The position numbers and the translations under genes are program-made. Below the pieces are notes generated by a model that did no database searches, was not told the origin of the DNA, and was given only the letters and a program-made list of their open reading frames with translations. From SFLA01 sp045595785 (lineage in GTDB: Bacteria; Bacillota; Clostridia; Oscillospirales; CAG-382): 64,000 nucleotides of DNA. Position 1 is the stretch's first letter. Every line of letters begins with the position of its first letter. This document shows positions 16,505 through 23,582 of this stretch, piece after piece. The stretch lies in the NCBI GenBank assembly GCA_045595785.1, contig JAZOBE010000013.1:3137-67136 (forward strand). Direction: 5' to 3'.

Positions 16505-17295
16505 TTGATTTTTACTCCTTTTTTATAATGAAGATGGGCAGGAAGAAAGATGAGATATGCACCCAAGCACACCGTTGGAATATATAACAGCGTGCTTACA
16601 TACCACCCGAACATTTCGGATATCTGTTTAAAAACAACAAGTGAAGAATTGCGGGGTCCGACAAAGAACATATTTATTCCGCCGTTGGAAATATCCCAAA
16701 GAGATAGGTTTATTATAAAGGCAACCACGCACAACGATACAAAGGTTATTACTGCATACAGGTAATCCTTTTTTGTTTTTGCGCCCCTTCCCGACATAAG
16801 CAGATACGCGCCGATAAAAATGAGAGAAAGGTGCCATACAAATGCGTGAATGGTTAAAGTGAGATGGTCGTGTACTATTCCCGACGGCTCGATAAACGCC
16901 ATAATACCGCCGAGGAGATTAAATGTAGTCATAAAACCGTACATACCGTTTTGTATTTTACCCGGCTTTACCAAAGCGGCAATCAAACAAAGATACATCG
17001 GCACACTGCAAAGCTGAAAAGGGAAGATTCCGAAATTATATTTCTCGTTTTCCATGTGGTAATAATAAAAAAGCTGTTTGTAAACCTCTGTAATGATAAG
17101 AAAAAGGCTGACGCTGATAAGTAATATCTTATTGCCTTTTTCGCCTATTTTCCGCAGCTTCCACGCAAGTAATAAACAAACCGCAATGCCTACAAAAGAA
17201 AAAATGAGATGGAAAGGTCCGTATGCTTTGGGCTTTGTCATTTCCCACGCAGTAAACTCAATAAATCGATCCAACAAATCGCCAATACTACCCAT
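16501..17295 (-). CDS. YwaF/TMEM164-family integral membrane protein
   Basis: 264 residues with about seven transmembrane segments. The pattern FHLIFSFVGIAV...FPFQLCSVPMYLCL...FNLLGGIMAFIEPSG...LTIHAFVWH matches the TIGR02206 (YwaF) family, related to eukaryotic TMEM164 acyltransferases. Histidine and Cys residues near the membrane face (HAFVWH, PFQLCS) could be functional, as TMEM164 uses a catalytic Cys. The bacterial function is unknown. It is first in a two-gene operon with the lipoprotein. Confidence 0.8.
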   Translation of the reverse strand: MGSIGDLLDRFIEFTAWEMTKPKAYGPFHLIFSFVGIAVCLLLAWKLRKIGEKGNKILLISVSLFLIITEVYKQLFYYYHMENEKYNFGIFPFQLCSVPMYLCLIAALVKPGKIQNGMYGFMTTFNLLGGIMAFIEPSGIVHDHLTLTIHAFVWHLSLIFIGAYLLMSGRGAKTKKDYLYAVITFVSLCVVAFIINLSLWDISNGGINMFFVGPRNSSLVVFKQISEMFGWYVSTLLYIPTVCLGAYLIFLPAHLHYKKGVKIK

Positions 17296-17325
17296 ATCAA
17301 TCCTCTTTTCTACACAATTTTGCTT

Positions 17326-17354
17326 ATTATATCACATTCTTCGCTTACTTTCAA
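17326..17354 (-). promoter_or_regulatory. SigA promoter of the YwaF-like operon
   Basis: TTGAAA (17349-17354), a 17-base spacer and TATAAT (17326-17331) on the minus strand, about 30 bases before the ATG. Confidence 0.8.
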
Positions 17355-17369
17355 CCTACAAAATCATAC

Positions 17370-17399
17370 AAAAAGCAGTGTGTAAAATATACACACTGC
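17370..17399 (-). terminator. Terminator of the MerR-lipocalin gene
   Basis: A 10-bp perfect stem GCAGTGTGTA/TACACACTGC with a 5-base loop, followed on the minus strand by TTTTTG. Confidence 0.8.
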
Positions 17400-17418
17400 C
17401 AAAAAACGAGATAATAAA

Positions 17419-18699
17419 TCAGTTCCTTGTAAATACATAATATTTAGGTTCAAAACCGCCGTACACGTAATCACCGCTTTTCCATTGAATAAAAAGATAT
17501 TCGGTATCTTCGATTATACGAATTGTATAAGCACAAGCAGTGCTGTTGAATTTACGCAATATATATCCTTTTGTCCATACTTGCATGTTTTCGCCTTCAA
17601 CAATTGATTCACCAAAGTTATACCGGCTTTTAACCTTCCCTTCATTTTCAAACTCTACTGCGCTGAAGAAATACTTTTTATCTTGCTTTGAATTCGGTTC
17701 AAAGGATTCGGGAGTGCTGCAATATCCACACGCCGTCCAATTACCAATTACAACGGGATCGTCAACGAAGGGCAGGCTTATATCGTCTTTGATTGAAATA
17801 TCATCTACGGAATACTCGTTGTTATCAACTTGACGCAACACAAGGACGGATGGTCTGCCGCCGAATCTGTATTCCCTTGATTTATATGAAACAAACATAT
17901 AAGTTTCGCCTTCATATTCCTCAAGAGTATACTCGTTTACAGTATTCCCATCTCCGTTACTGCAAATCAACTTGCCTTTGGTCCAACCGTAGCACCAGTA
18001 TCTCTCCCCTCCGGGAAGAAAATATATTTCTTTCGCTTTGGTTTTGCGATGGTCGATATCACCGTAAAAATCACCTTTAACTGCATATTCTCCCACCGTT
18101 TCCCATTTGCCGATAACGCGCGGATCGTTTTCAAAATGCAGGTTAATATTATCATTAAGCTCAATGGGACTGTCAAGTAATTTTACTACTTCGCAAGTAA
18201 TATATACATTGTTCGAGTAGGGCTTGCCCATTGTAACAAAGTCTGATACACGCTGATAACCCTTTGCAAATATTTCTTTTGCAAGAGCGTTACGTGCTTC
18301 ATTTTGATTATTTGCATCAAAAACCCTGGTTGAAGCATTAATTACTCCATTTTCATTATTAAATTGAATTTTATACATCATACCGTCTCCTATAATAATT
18401 TTTTGTGCTTCCTCCAAATCGGAAAGCATACTGGCAAGTAGTTTTTTTCTGTTTTGGAAAAAAGACAAAAGCTCCTCGTCACTATTGATACGGGAAAGCA
18501 TTTGCTTAATTTCGGACAGAGAAAACCCCGCTTTTTTGAGTGCAGTTATGCGTAAAAACACATCGATCTGTTGACGCGAATAATATCTGTATCCCGTAAA
18601 TTTATCCACAGTTTCGGGAATTAAAATTCCCTCTTTATCGTAGTGTCTCAAAACAGAAATTTTAGTGTTGCAAATACTTGCAAATTCTCCGATACGCAT
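17419..18699 (-). CDS. MerR-family regulator with two C-terminal lipocalin-like repeats
   Basis: 426 residues. The N-terminal 70 residues are a MerR winged helix (IGEFASICNTKISVLRHYDKEGIL, YRYYS), followed by a short dimerisation coil to about 110. The long C-terminal part holds two related beta-rich units that begin DDP-x-VIG-x-W and end with a segment such as LFIQWKSGDY plus GG-x-x-P and a YVLxR strand. The same unit type occurs at the end of some BlaR1-like proteins. Such domains probably bind a small hydrophobic ligand, so this may be a one-component sensor. Its own promoter has the 19-base spacer typical of MerR control, suggesting autoregulation. No divergent target gene is present. Confidence 0.8.
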   Translation of the reverse strand: MRIGEFASICNTKISVLRHYDKEGILIPETVDKFTGYRYYSRQQIDVFLRITALKKAGFSLSEIKQMLSRINSDEELLSFFQNRKKLLASMLSDLEEAQKIIIGDGMMYKIQFNNENGVINASTRVFDANNQNEARNALAKEIFAKGYQRVSDFVTMGKPYSNNVYITCEVVKLLDSPIELNDNINLHFENDPRVIGKWETVGEYAVKGDFYGDIDHRKTKAKEIYFLPGGERYWCYGWTKGKLICSNGDGNTVNEYTLEEYEGETYMFVSYKSREYRFGGRPSVLVLRQVDNNEYSVDDISIKDDISLPFVDDPVVIGNWTACGYCSTPESFEPNSKQDKKYFFSAVEFENEGKVKSRYNFGESIVEGENMQVWTKGYILRKFNSTACAYTIRIIEDTEYLFIQWKSGDYVYGGFEPKYYVFTRN

Positions 18700-18717
18700 A
18701 TTTACCTCCGTTAATTT

Positions 18718-18737
18718 GCGACGTTCGCGACCGACGC
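18718..18737. repeat. GC-rich imperfect palindrome in the merR leader
   Basis: Twenty bases, GCG-N-CG-N-TCGCGA-N-CG-N-CGC, in which 16 of 20 positions are palindromic. It lies between the promoter and the ribosome site of the MerR gene. It is unusual in this AT-rich DNA and may be an operator or a leader hairpin. Confidence 0.45.
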
Positions 18738-18766
18738 AAAAACCTTATAGGATATCCTGTGATTTG

Positions 18767-18797
18767 ATTATAAACCTGAAGTATGGTTGAGAGTCAA
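18767..18797 (-). promoter_or_regulatory. MerR-type promoter with 19-base spacer
   Basis: TTGACT (18792-18797) and TATAAT (18767-18772) are separated by 19 bases. MerR proteins are known to activate promoters with 19-20-base spacers by untwisting DNA. The spacer carries an AACC-N8-GGTT dyad and the TTGACTCTC...GGTTTATA framing seen at MerR-family targets. Confidence 0.75.
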
Positions 18798-18808
18798 TAG
18801 TTTTTCAT

Positions 18809-18842
18809 AAAAAAATACCGCCTTTTTCGAAAAAAGACGGTA
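18809..18842 (-). terminator. Terminator of luxS
   Basis: TACCG...CGGTA outer stem with a T/A-rich inner stem around TCG, followed on the minus strand by seven Ts. Confidence 0.8.
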
Positions 18843-18851
18843 AAAATCTCA

Positions 18852-19316
18852 TCAGTTATATTGAAAACGCTTATTTAATACAAGCTCGTTTTTATACTTG
18901 TTTACATAATATTTTGCCATTGCCAGATTTTGCTCGCTGTAATTTCCGCACTGTTCGGGAGCGGCACCGGGAATATCACCTTCAAAATCAAGAACAAAAT
19001 CACACATTGAAACAATAAGATCAAATATATCCTCAGGATTAAGATCACCAAACATTACCACATAACATCCGGTTCTGCATCCCATGGGACCAAAATAAAC
19101 AATATCATCCTTACGAGCAGAATTTCTGAGATAAGTGGCACCAAGATGTTCAATAGTGTGAAGGGCGGGCATATCCATAACCGGCTCTCTGTTGGGTGCT
19201 GTAAAACGCATATCGAATGTAGTTATAACCGTATCGCCGCGACGGTCTCTGCGGGAAACATAGAGCCCGGGAAACAGATTAAGATGGTCTATTGTAAAGC
19301 TGGCTATTCGTTCCAT
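18852..19316 (-). CDS. luxS: S-ribosylhomocysteine lyase LuxS
   Basis: 154 residues, the full length of the family. The metal-binding HTIEH motif (about residues 53-57), the PMGCRTGCY stretch with the catalytic Cys, and a third ligand Cys in EQCGNY are all present. LuxS splits S-ribosylhomocysteine into homocysteine and DPD, the precursor of autoinducer-2, as part of the activated methyl cycle. The partner gene for SAH nucleosidase is not in the window. An AGAGGT ribosome site lies upstream. It may be read through from the AEC transporter gene 50 bases upstream. Confidence 0.97.
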   Translation of the reverse strand: MERIASFTIDHLNLFPGLYVSRRDRRGDTVITTFDMRFTAPNREPVMDMPALHTIEHLGATYLRNSARKDDIVYFGPMGCRTGCYVVMFGDLNPEDIFDLIVSMCDFVLDFEGDIPGAAPEQCGNYSEQNLAMAKYYVNKYKNELVLNKRFQYN

Positions 19317-19366
19317 AAGTTAATACCTCTTAAAAAAATATAAATTTTTTACCGCTTACAATATTT

Positions 19367-20263
19367 TCAGTTCAAAAGAGACAACCAGAGCGGTATTGTG
19401 ACCAACGAAAAGATGTGGGAGATAAGCGCAAGTCTTGCTCCCGGCTTGCAATCCTCATCTACTAGCTTAGGAAAAACAATTGTATTCAGCCCACTGGGCA
19501 TACAAGACATAAGTAAAGCGGAGTTGATAATATCAAGCCTTAATAGCTTGCACAAAGCAAATATTACCGCGGGCAAGCCCACAAGTCTTAACGCAACAAC
19601 GATATACGCCTTTATATCTCCCACAAGTTCCTTGAAGGAAAAAACAGAAAGAGTTAGTCCGGTCAACACCATGCTTATCGGTGCAACGCAGGCAGAAGAC
19701 ATATCAAGTATGCTGAAAACAGAATCCGGCAAAGTGATTCCTGTAAGTCCGAATACCATTCCCAGCAGAATTGCCACAGTTATAGGATTAAATATACGCT
19801 TTACGGAAGTGCCCTCTCCGGTAAGCATAGCGTATCCAAAAGTATAAGTATACATAGCAAAAGGAATACAGAACAATATCATATCCGTAAGCCCTGCCTC
19901 ACCGAAAAGGTTTTCCGACAAAGCGTATCCCATATATGCGTAATTTGCAATTGTAAGCGTATAGCGGTAAACCTTTTGCTCGTATTGATTCTTGGTAAGC
20001 AGTTTTGATATGTATTTTGAAGCAAAATGCAATACCAAAAGCAATACTACGGAAATAATAATTGCTATATATTTTTCTTTTATGTAAGAAACCGTGAAAT
20101 TTTTCGAAAAGCTGGTAAACACCTTTGTCGGCAAGAAAAGGTTTACCAGTAAAAACGACAGTATCCCCGTTTGGGACGGCAAGCCTTTTTTGAGTTTGCC
20201 AAACAGCCAGCCCGCAAACAGAAATATATACAGTATAAAAAGCTGCTCTAAAACAATAAGCAT
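19367..20263 (-). CDS. AEC-family (auxin efflux carrier) transporter
   Basis: About 298 residues with ten predicted membrane segments. It follows the AEC pattern: an N-terminal bundle ending LLVNLFLPTKVF, a cytoplasmic Lys-rich linker, then a C-terminal bundle with NPITVAILLGMVFGL and MSCMPSGLNTIVF. Bacterial members export or import small organic acids such as malate. The ATG at 20263 has GGAA nine bases before it; a TTG five codons upstream is an alternative. The substrate is unknown. Confidence 0.85.
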   Translation of the reverse strand: MLIVLEQLFILYIFLFAGWLFGKLKKGLPSQTGILSFLLVNLFLPTKVFTSFSKNFTVSYIKEKYIAIIISVVLLLVLHFASKYISKLLTKNQYEQKVYRYTLTIANYAYMGYALSENLFGEAGLTDMILFCIPFAMYTYTFGYAMLTGEGTSVKRIFNPITVAILLGMVFGLTGITLPDSVFSILDMSSACVAPISMVLTGLTLSVFSFKELVGDIKAYIVVALRLVGLPAVIFALCKLLRLDIINSALLMSCMPSGLNTIVFPKLVDEDCKPGARLALISHIFSLVTIPLWLSLLN

Positions 20264-20298
20264 TATTAACAGTTCCAATTCTATTTTTGTACAAAAGG

Positions 20299-20326
20299 AT
20301 TATATCACAAAAATCGAAATATGCAA
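20299..20326 (-). promoter_or_regulatory. SigA-type promoter of the AEC transporter
   Basis: TTGCAT (20321-20326), a 16-base spacer and TATAAT (20299-20304) on the minus strand. Confidence 0.65.
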
Positions 20327-20350
20327 CTGAAAAAACAAAACGAGTAATAA

Positions 20351-20695
20351 TTACAAAGCAAAACTTTCTTTTATTATTCTAGCCACTACCTCGGGCGCAA
20401 GATTTGTATTATTGATTTTCAAGTATTTCTCAAATTCAACCTCACCGTCATAGCTTTCAACGCTGAATTGTTTCATCGTCAATAAGCCTTTGAGTCGAAA
20501 ATTCAATGTTTCTTTTTGACGCCTTGTTTTTAAGACGGTTTTCTGTTATGTTTCTTTCAAGCCGTACTTTCTGCGATGCTACCAGTTCAACATAATAAAA
20601 TTCTGTTTCGTACGGAGGCTCGTTATTTTCATAAGCTCCTGCCCTACTGTCATTTTTACCACGGCTGCGGAACCGATAATAAATACAAGCTTCAT
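20351..20695 (-). pseudogene. Decayed shikimate-kinase-like AAA ATPase gene
   Basis: The minus strand begins with a P-loop-like start (MKLVFIIGSAAVVKMTVGQE), where the Walker Lys context is damaged (VVKMT in place of VGKMT). It then jumps to a segment ending EFYYVELVA, followed by RLERNITENRLKNKASKR in another frame. After a TGA and a further frame change it finishes with EFEKYLKINNTNLAPEVVA and a stop. These pieces belong to one family of about 180-residue P-loop proteins. An internal deletion of roughly 60 codons and at least two frame breaks show it is dead. It fills an otherwise gene-free stretch. Confidence 0.75.
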
Positions 20696-20711
20696 AATAT
20701 CGCTCATTAAA

Positions 20712-20756
20712 TAAAATAAAAAACAGTGCAGGCTAAAATATCAATAGCTCGCACTG
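20712..20756 (-). terminator. Terminator of the HAD/Card1-like operon
   Basis: CAGTGC (20724-20729) pairs with GCACTG (20751-20756), with an inner GCT/AGC extension. It is followed on the minus strand by a TTTTTTATTTTATTT tract. Confidence 0.75.
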
Positions 20757-20779
20757 CGTTATTCTTATCAAAAAAAATA

Positions 20780-20890
20780 TTAATTACCTTGATAAGAGTA
20801 CGACAATGTAAGCCCGAGGGGTTCAATATTAATGACAACCGCGGACTGGATACGCACTTCGGTATTAACAAGAGCGAAAATGCAAAACAT
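20780..20890 (-). CDS. Possible 36-residue peptide at the end of the HAD operon
   Basis: ATG at 20890 with GAGGT six bases upstream, 9 bases after the HAD stop codon and before the operon terminator. The predicted peptide (MFCIFALVNTEVRIQSAV...) is not recognised. It could be a real small protein or a fortuitous frame; the position and ribosome site favour translation. An 8-bp inverted repeat (CTTATCAA/TTGATAAG, 20764-20796) overlaps its 3' end. Confidence 0.35.
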   Translation of the reverse strand: MFCIFALVNTEVRIQSAVVINIEPLGLTLSYSYQGN

Positions 20891-20899
20891 TGTTTTACC

Positions 20900-21616
20900 T
20901 CAAAAAATAATTTTCCGCATTATACTATCGGAATCAGTTTTTGTCAAGGTTTTTATTACATCGGCAATCTGTTCCAAAGAAGAAACCGAAATGTCAGGTA
21001 CAATATCGGTATATGTTATATTCTTGCGGTTTACATGGCAGGTTTTCATTCCGAATTTACTCGGACCGAAAACATCGTCAACAAGTGAATCACCCACAAA
21101 CAGCACTTCATCGCAAGACAAGCCCAGTTCGTTGAGTATAGATATATAAAACTCTTTTTGGGGTTTATATACTTTGAGAGCTTCCGAAGTAAAAACCTTT
21201 TCTATGGAAAGACCGTTTTTTTCCATATTACGATATAATGGGTAATCATCTGTATTTGACCCTATGCAAAGCAAATAATCTTTTTTAAGGCATTCTACTG
21301 TTTTTAACACTTCGGGAAACAATTCTCTTTTATCGAAGGTGTTAATAAGTAAATCTGCATCGGTATATCCGTTGCCGACAACAGCATATTCGCAATACAG
21401 CTTTTCAAGAGCTATGCGAAAGGCCGTTTCTTCCCTTACAAAGCTCTCTGAAGAAAGAAGAATATCGGTATGATATGCTTTCCATTTTGAATAAAAAGCC
21501 TTTGCATCTATATTAGGGTAGTTCTTGATACGCAGCAATTGCTTGGTGGCATCCAGGGAGCCGCTTCCGGTAGAAATAAGCGTACCAAAGGCATCAAAAA
21601 TAATTGCTTTAATCAT
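20900..21616 (-). CDS. HAD-superfamily hydrolase (type I)
   Basis: 238 residues with all four HAD motifs: DAFGTL (nucleophile Asp near residue 8), the Ser of CIGSNTD, KPQKEFY (motif III Lys) and FVGDSLVDDV (motif IV acids). The cap is a helical C1 cap of about 80 residues. It probably dephosphorylates a small metabolite. Its start directly abuts the stop of the Card1-like gene, so the two are made together. The specific substrate cannot be told. Confidence 0.88.
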   Translation of the reverse strand: MIKAIIFDAFGTLISTGSGSLDATKQLLRIKNYPNIDAKAFYSKWKAYHTDILLSSESFVREETAFRIALEKLYCEYAVVGNGYTDADLLINTFDKRELFPEVLKTVECLKKDYLLCIGSNTDDYPLYRNMEKNGLSIEKVFTSEALKVYKPQKEFYISILNELGLSCDEVLFVGDSLVDDVFGPSKFGMKTCHVNRKNITYTDIVPDISVSSLEQIADVIKTLTKTDSDSIMRKIIF

Positions 21617-22726
21617 TTAATCGCACCACAAAACTCTTACAACATCTTTAATTTCTTCAAAGGACATATCCTGAACACCTTCTATGATGCGAATATTCAT
21701 ATCATTGGCGCGCTGTCTGAAATACTGACTAAATTCTCCCATAGTATCCAACGCTGTTGCAAACAAGACCTTTTTTGCATACTGCCTTCCGAAACGAAAT
21801 GCCACCGAATTGAGCTTATATAACTCTTCGGTCTCAACCGTGCCGTTTTTACATGAGATAAACACGGGAACAAGTCTGCGCATTAGAAGCACGTCTATTT
21901 CGTTTTTTGTATCATATTTATCGGGCATACCGTCCCAATCGATATTCACGCCGTTTCGCACATCGTTGTATGTCTTGTTTCCGTCTTTATCGGTCACTTC
22001 AAGGGCGGCGAGATATATTATCATTTCAAGGGCAAGACCGGCTTTTGTGAGACACCTTTTAACTTGAGGATTTTTATACTGTAGTTTTCCATCGGCATAA
22101 GATATAAGCCCTGCGCCGATAAGCTCTGCTTTGATATTATCGTTAAACTTGCCCGAGCCGATGTAGGAATTCCATTTCTTAACATTTTTTCTGCAAACAT
22201 CCCACATAGCGAGGATATCGTTTTTGAACTCATCGCTCATTTCCCATTGAGCAAAATCGCCGCTTACAATGTCACCGCCGTAAATACGTATATTTTCAGC
22301 AACCGAAAGGCATGTTGTATCTGTAACAGAATAAACGTTACCGTCGTTATCACAATCGTATACCACGTTGTTGTGTATATTATAACGATGAAGCTGAATG
22401 TTTTTATCCTTATACCGTTCATACACTATTCCTGCGGCAGTGAGAAACAAATCTCCCCCGCCGGTAAGTCCAAAAGCGCAATCATCGTAAGTTTCAACAA
22501 GAGAAGAAAGAACGCCGACAATGCTTTGGAGATTGTTGCGATTAATGCTTTTTATAATAAATTCAACGTCATGACCGCGCTCGGCAAATATAGCCTTGTA
22601 TCGCTCAGCATGACGGGAGAGGACTTTATTCTTATCTCCCAAAAGGACAACACGTTCAGGCACCTGTACAAGGCAGGCACAAATATTCTCGGATGCAGTT
22701 TTATCAAAAAACTCAATAAAAGTCAT
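21617..22726 (-). CDS. Card1/Can2-like CARF nuclease (DUF1887 family)
   Basis: 369 residues. The first 150 or so resemble a CARF/Rossmann ligand-binding domain (VVLLGDKNKVL, FGLTGGGDLFL at 85-95). A wHTH-like middle lies at about 165-235. The C-terminal third (from about 255) looks like the restriction-endonuclease fold of DUF1887: NEIDVLL (275-281) then VFISCKN (288-294) and ELYKLNS. Known relatives, Card1 and Can2, are cyclic-tetra-adenylate-activated nucleases of type III CRISPR systems. Here the usual ExK appears as SCK. No CRISPR array or cas gene is in the window. It lies between two HAD phosphatase genes in one operon. Confidence 0.75.
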   Translation of the reverse strand: MTFIEFFDKTASENICACLVQVPERVVLLGDKNKVLSRHAERYKAIFAERGHDVEFIIKSINRNNLQSIVGVLSSLVETYDDCAFGLTGGGDLFLTAAGIVYERYKDKNIQLHRYNIHNNVVYDCDNDGNVYSVTDTTCLSVAENIRIYGGDIVSGDFAQWEMSDEFKNDILAMWDVCRKNVKKWNSYIGSGKFNDNIKAELIGAGLISYADGKLQYKNPQVKRCLTKAGLALEMIIYLAALEVTDKDGNKTYNDVRNGVNIDWDGMPDKYDTKNEIDVLLMRRLVPVFISCKNGTVETEELYKLNSVAFRFGRQYAKKVLFATALDTMGEFSQYFRQRANDMNIRIIEGVQDMSFEEIKDVVRVLWCD

Positions 22727-22737
22727 TCTTATCTCCC

Positions 22738-23490
22738 CTATCGATCCAAGAGATTTTCACTAATATAAACGGCAACACCGTCTTCATCATTTGAAGAAAT
22801 AATAAGGTCCGCTGCTTCTTTAACCGGCGTGATTCCGTTACTTACAGCTAGGCCAAGTCCGCATTTTTTAATCGGTTCAATATCATCGTTGTCATCACCA
22901 AAGTATACACAGTCTTCAGGTGTTATATTAAGCTTCTTCAAAACAGAAATAATACCGTTCCACTTGGTAGCGCTTTTATGCATTATCTGAATAAGTTGAA
23001 TACTTGCAACCGTTCTGTACAACTCGTCCGAAAGACATTGATCGACTGCTGCCAGCGCTTCCTCGGAATAGCTGACAATAATCTTATGAACGTTTCCATC
23101 GGGAAGACAAGGAAAGTCGTTATATAGAACTGTCTCCCATTCAGGAAAAATTATATTTGCATAAAGCTTGCCATCTATCTCTGCGGAAATAATAAAATCA
23201 CCCATTTTGCAGACGTTTTCAAGAAATAATTCACCTACAGTTTTGGGGATAAAATTACTGATCACATTATGTCCAACGGTGCTTTCTGCGCCATTAAGAC
23301 ATACCATCGCATCAAATCCAACTAATAAATTAAACTCTTCGGCAGTTCGTTTTGGTCTTGCTGTTGCAGCGATTATATACACGCCCTGTTTTTTTGCCTT
23401 ACGCAGAACCGAAACAGTATATTCCGACAACGTTTTATCTGTGCGCAAAAGCGTTCTGTCAAGATCCGTAATAATAGCTTTGTACTGCAT
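22738..23490 (-). CDS. Cof-type HAD phosphatase (IIB)
   Basis: 250 residues with DLDRTLL (nucleophile Asp near residue 9), a C2B alpha/beta cap in the middle, KWNGI (motif III Lys) and YFGDDNDDIEPIKKCGLGLAVSNG, the classic Cof motif IV. Cof enzymes act on sugar phosphates, FMN, PLP or nucleotide phosphates. It is the first gene of an operon with the Card1-like nuclease and a second HAD enzyme, with its own promoter and an AAAGGAG ribosome site. Confidence 0.9.
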   Translation of the reverse strand: MQYKAIITDLDRTLLRTDKTLSEYTVSVLRKAKKQGVYIIAATARPKRTAEEFNLLVGFDAMVCLNGAESTVGHNVISNFIPKTVGELFLENVCKMGDFIISAEIDGKLYANIIFPEWETVLYNDFPCLPDGNVHKIIVSYSEEALAAVDQCLSDELYRTVASIQLIQIMHKSATKWNGIISVLKKLNITPEDCVYFGDDNDDIEPIKKCGLGLAVSNGITPVKEAADLIISSNDEDGVAVYISENLLDR

Positions 23491-23513
23491 AATTGAACTA
23501 CTCCTTTTAATTT

Positions 23514-23542
23514 AGTATATATTATTGTTACCCAAAAGTCAA
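23514..23542 (-). promoter_or_regulatory. SigA promoter of the Cof/Card1-like/HAD operon
   Basis: TTGACT (23537-23542), a 17-base spacer and TATACT (23514-23519) on the minus strand. Confidence 0.75.
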
Positions 23543-23550
23543 CATATCAA

Positions 23551-23577
23551 AACGAGACCCCAAAAAGGAGTCTCGTT
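23551..23577. terminator. Terminator of the ABC transporter operon
   Basis: AACGAGAC pairs with GTCTCGTT around an 11-base loop. TTTTG follows on the minus strand, just after the ABC transporter stop. Confidence 0.75.
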
Positions 23578-23582
23578 TGGTT

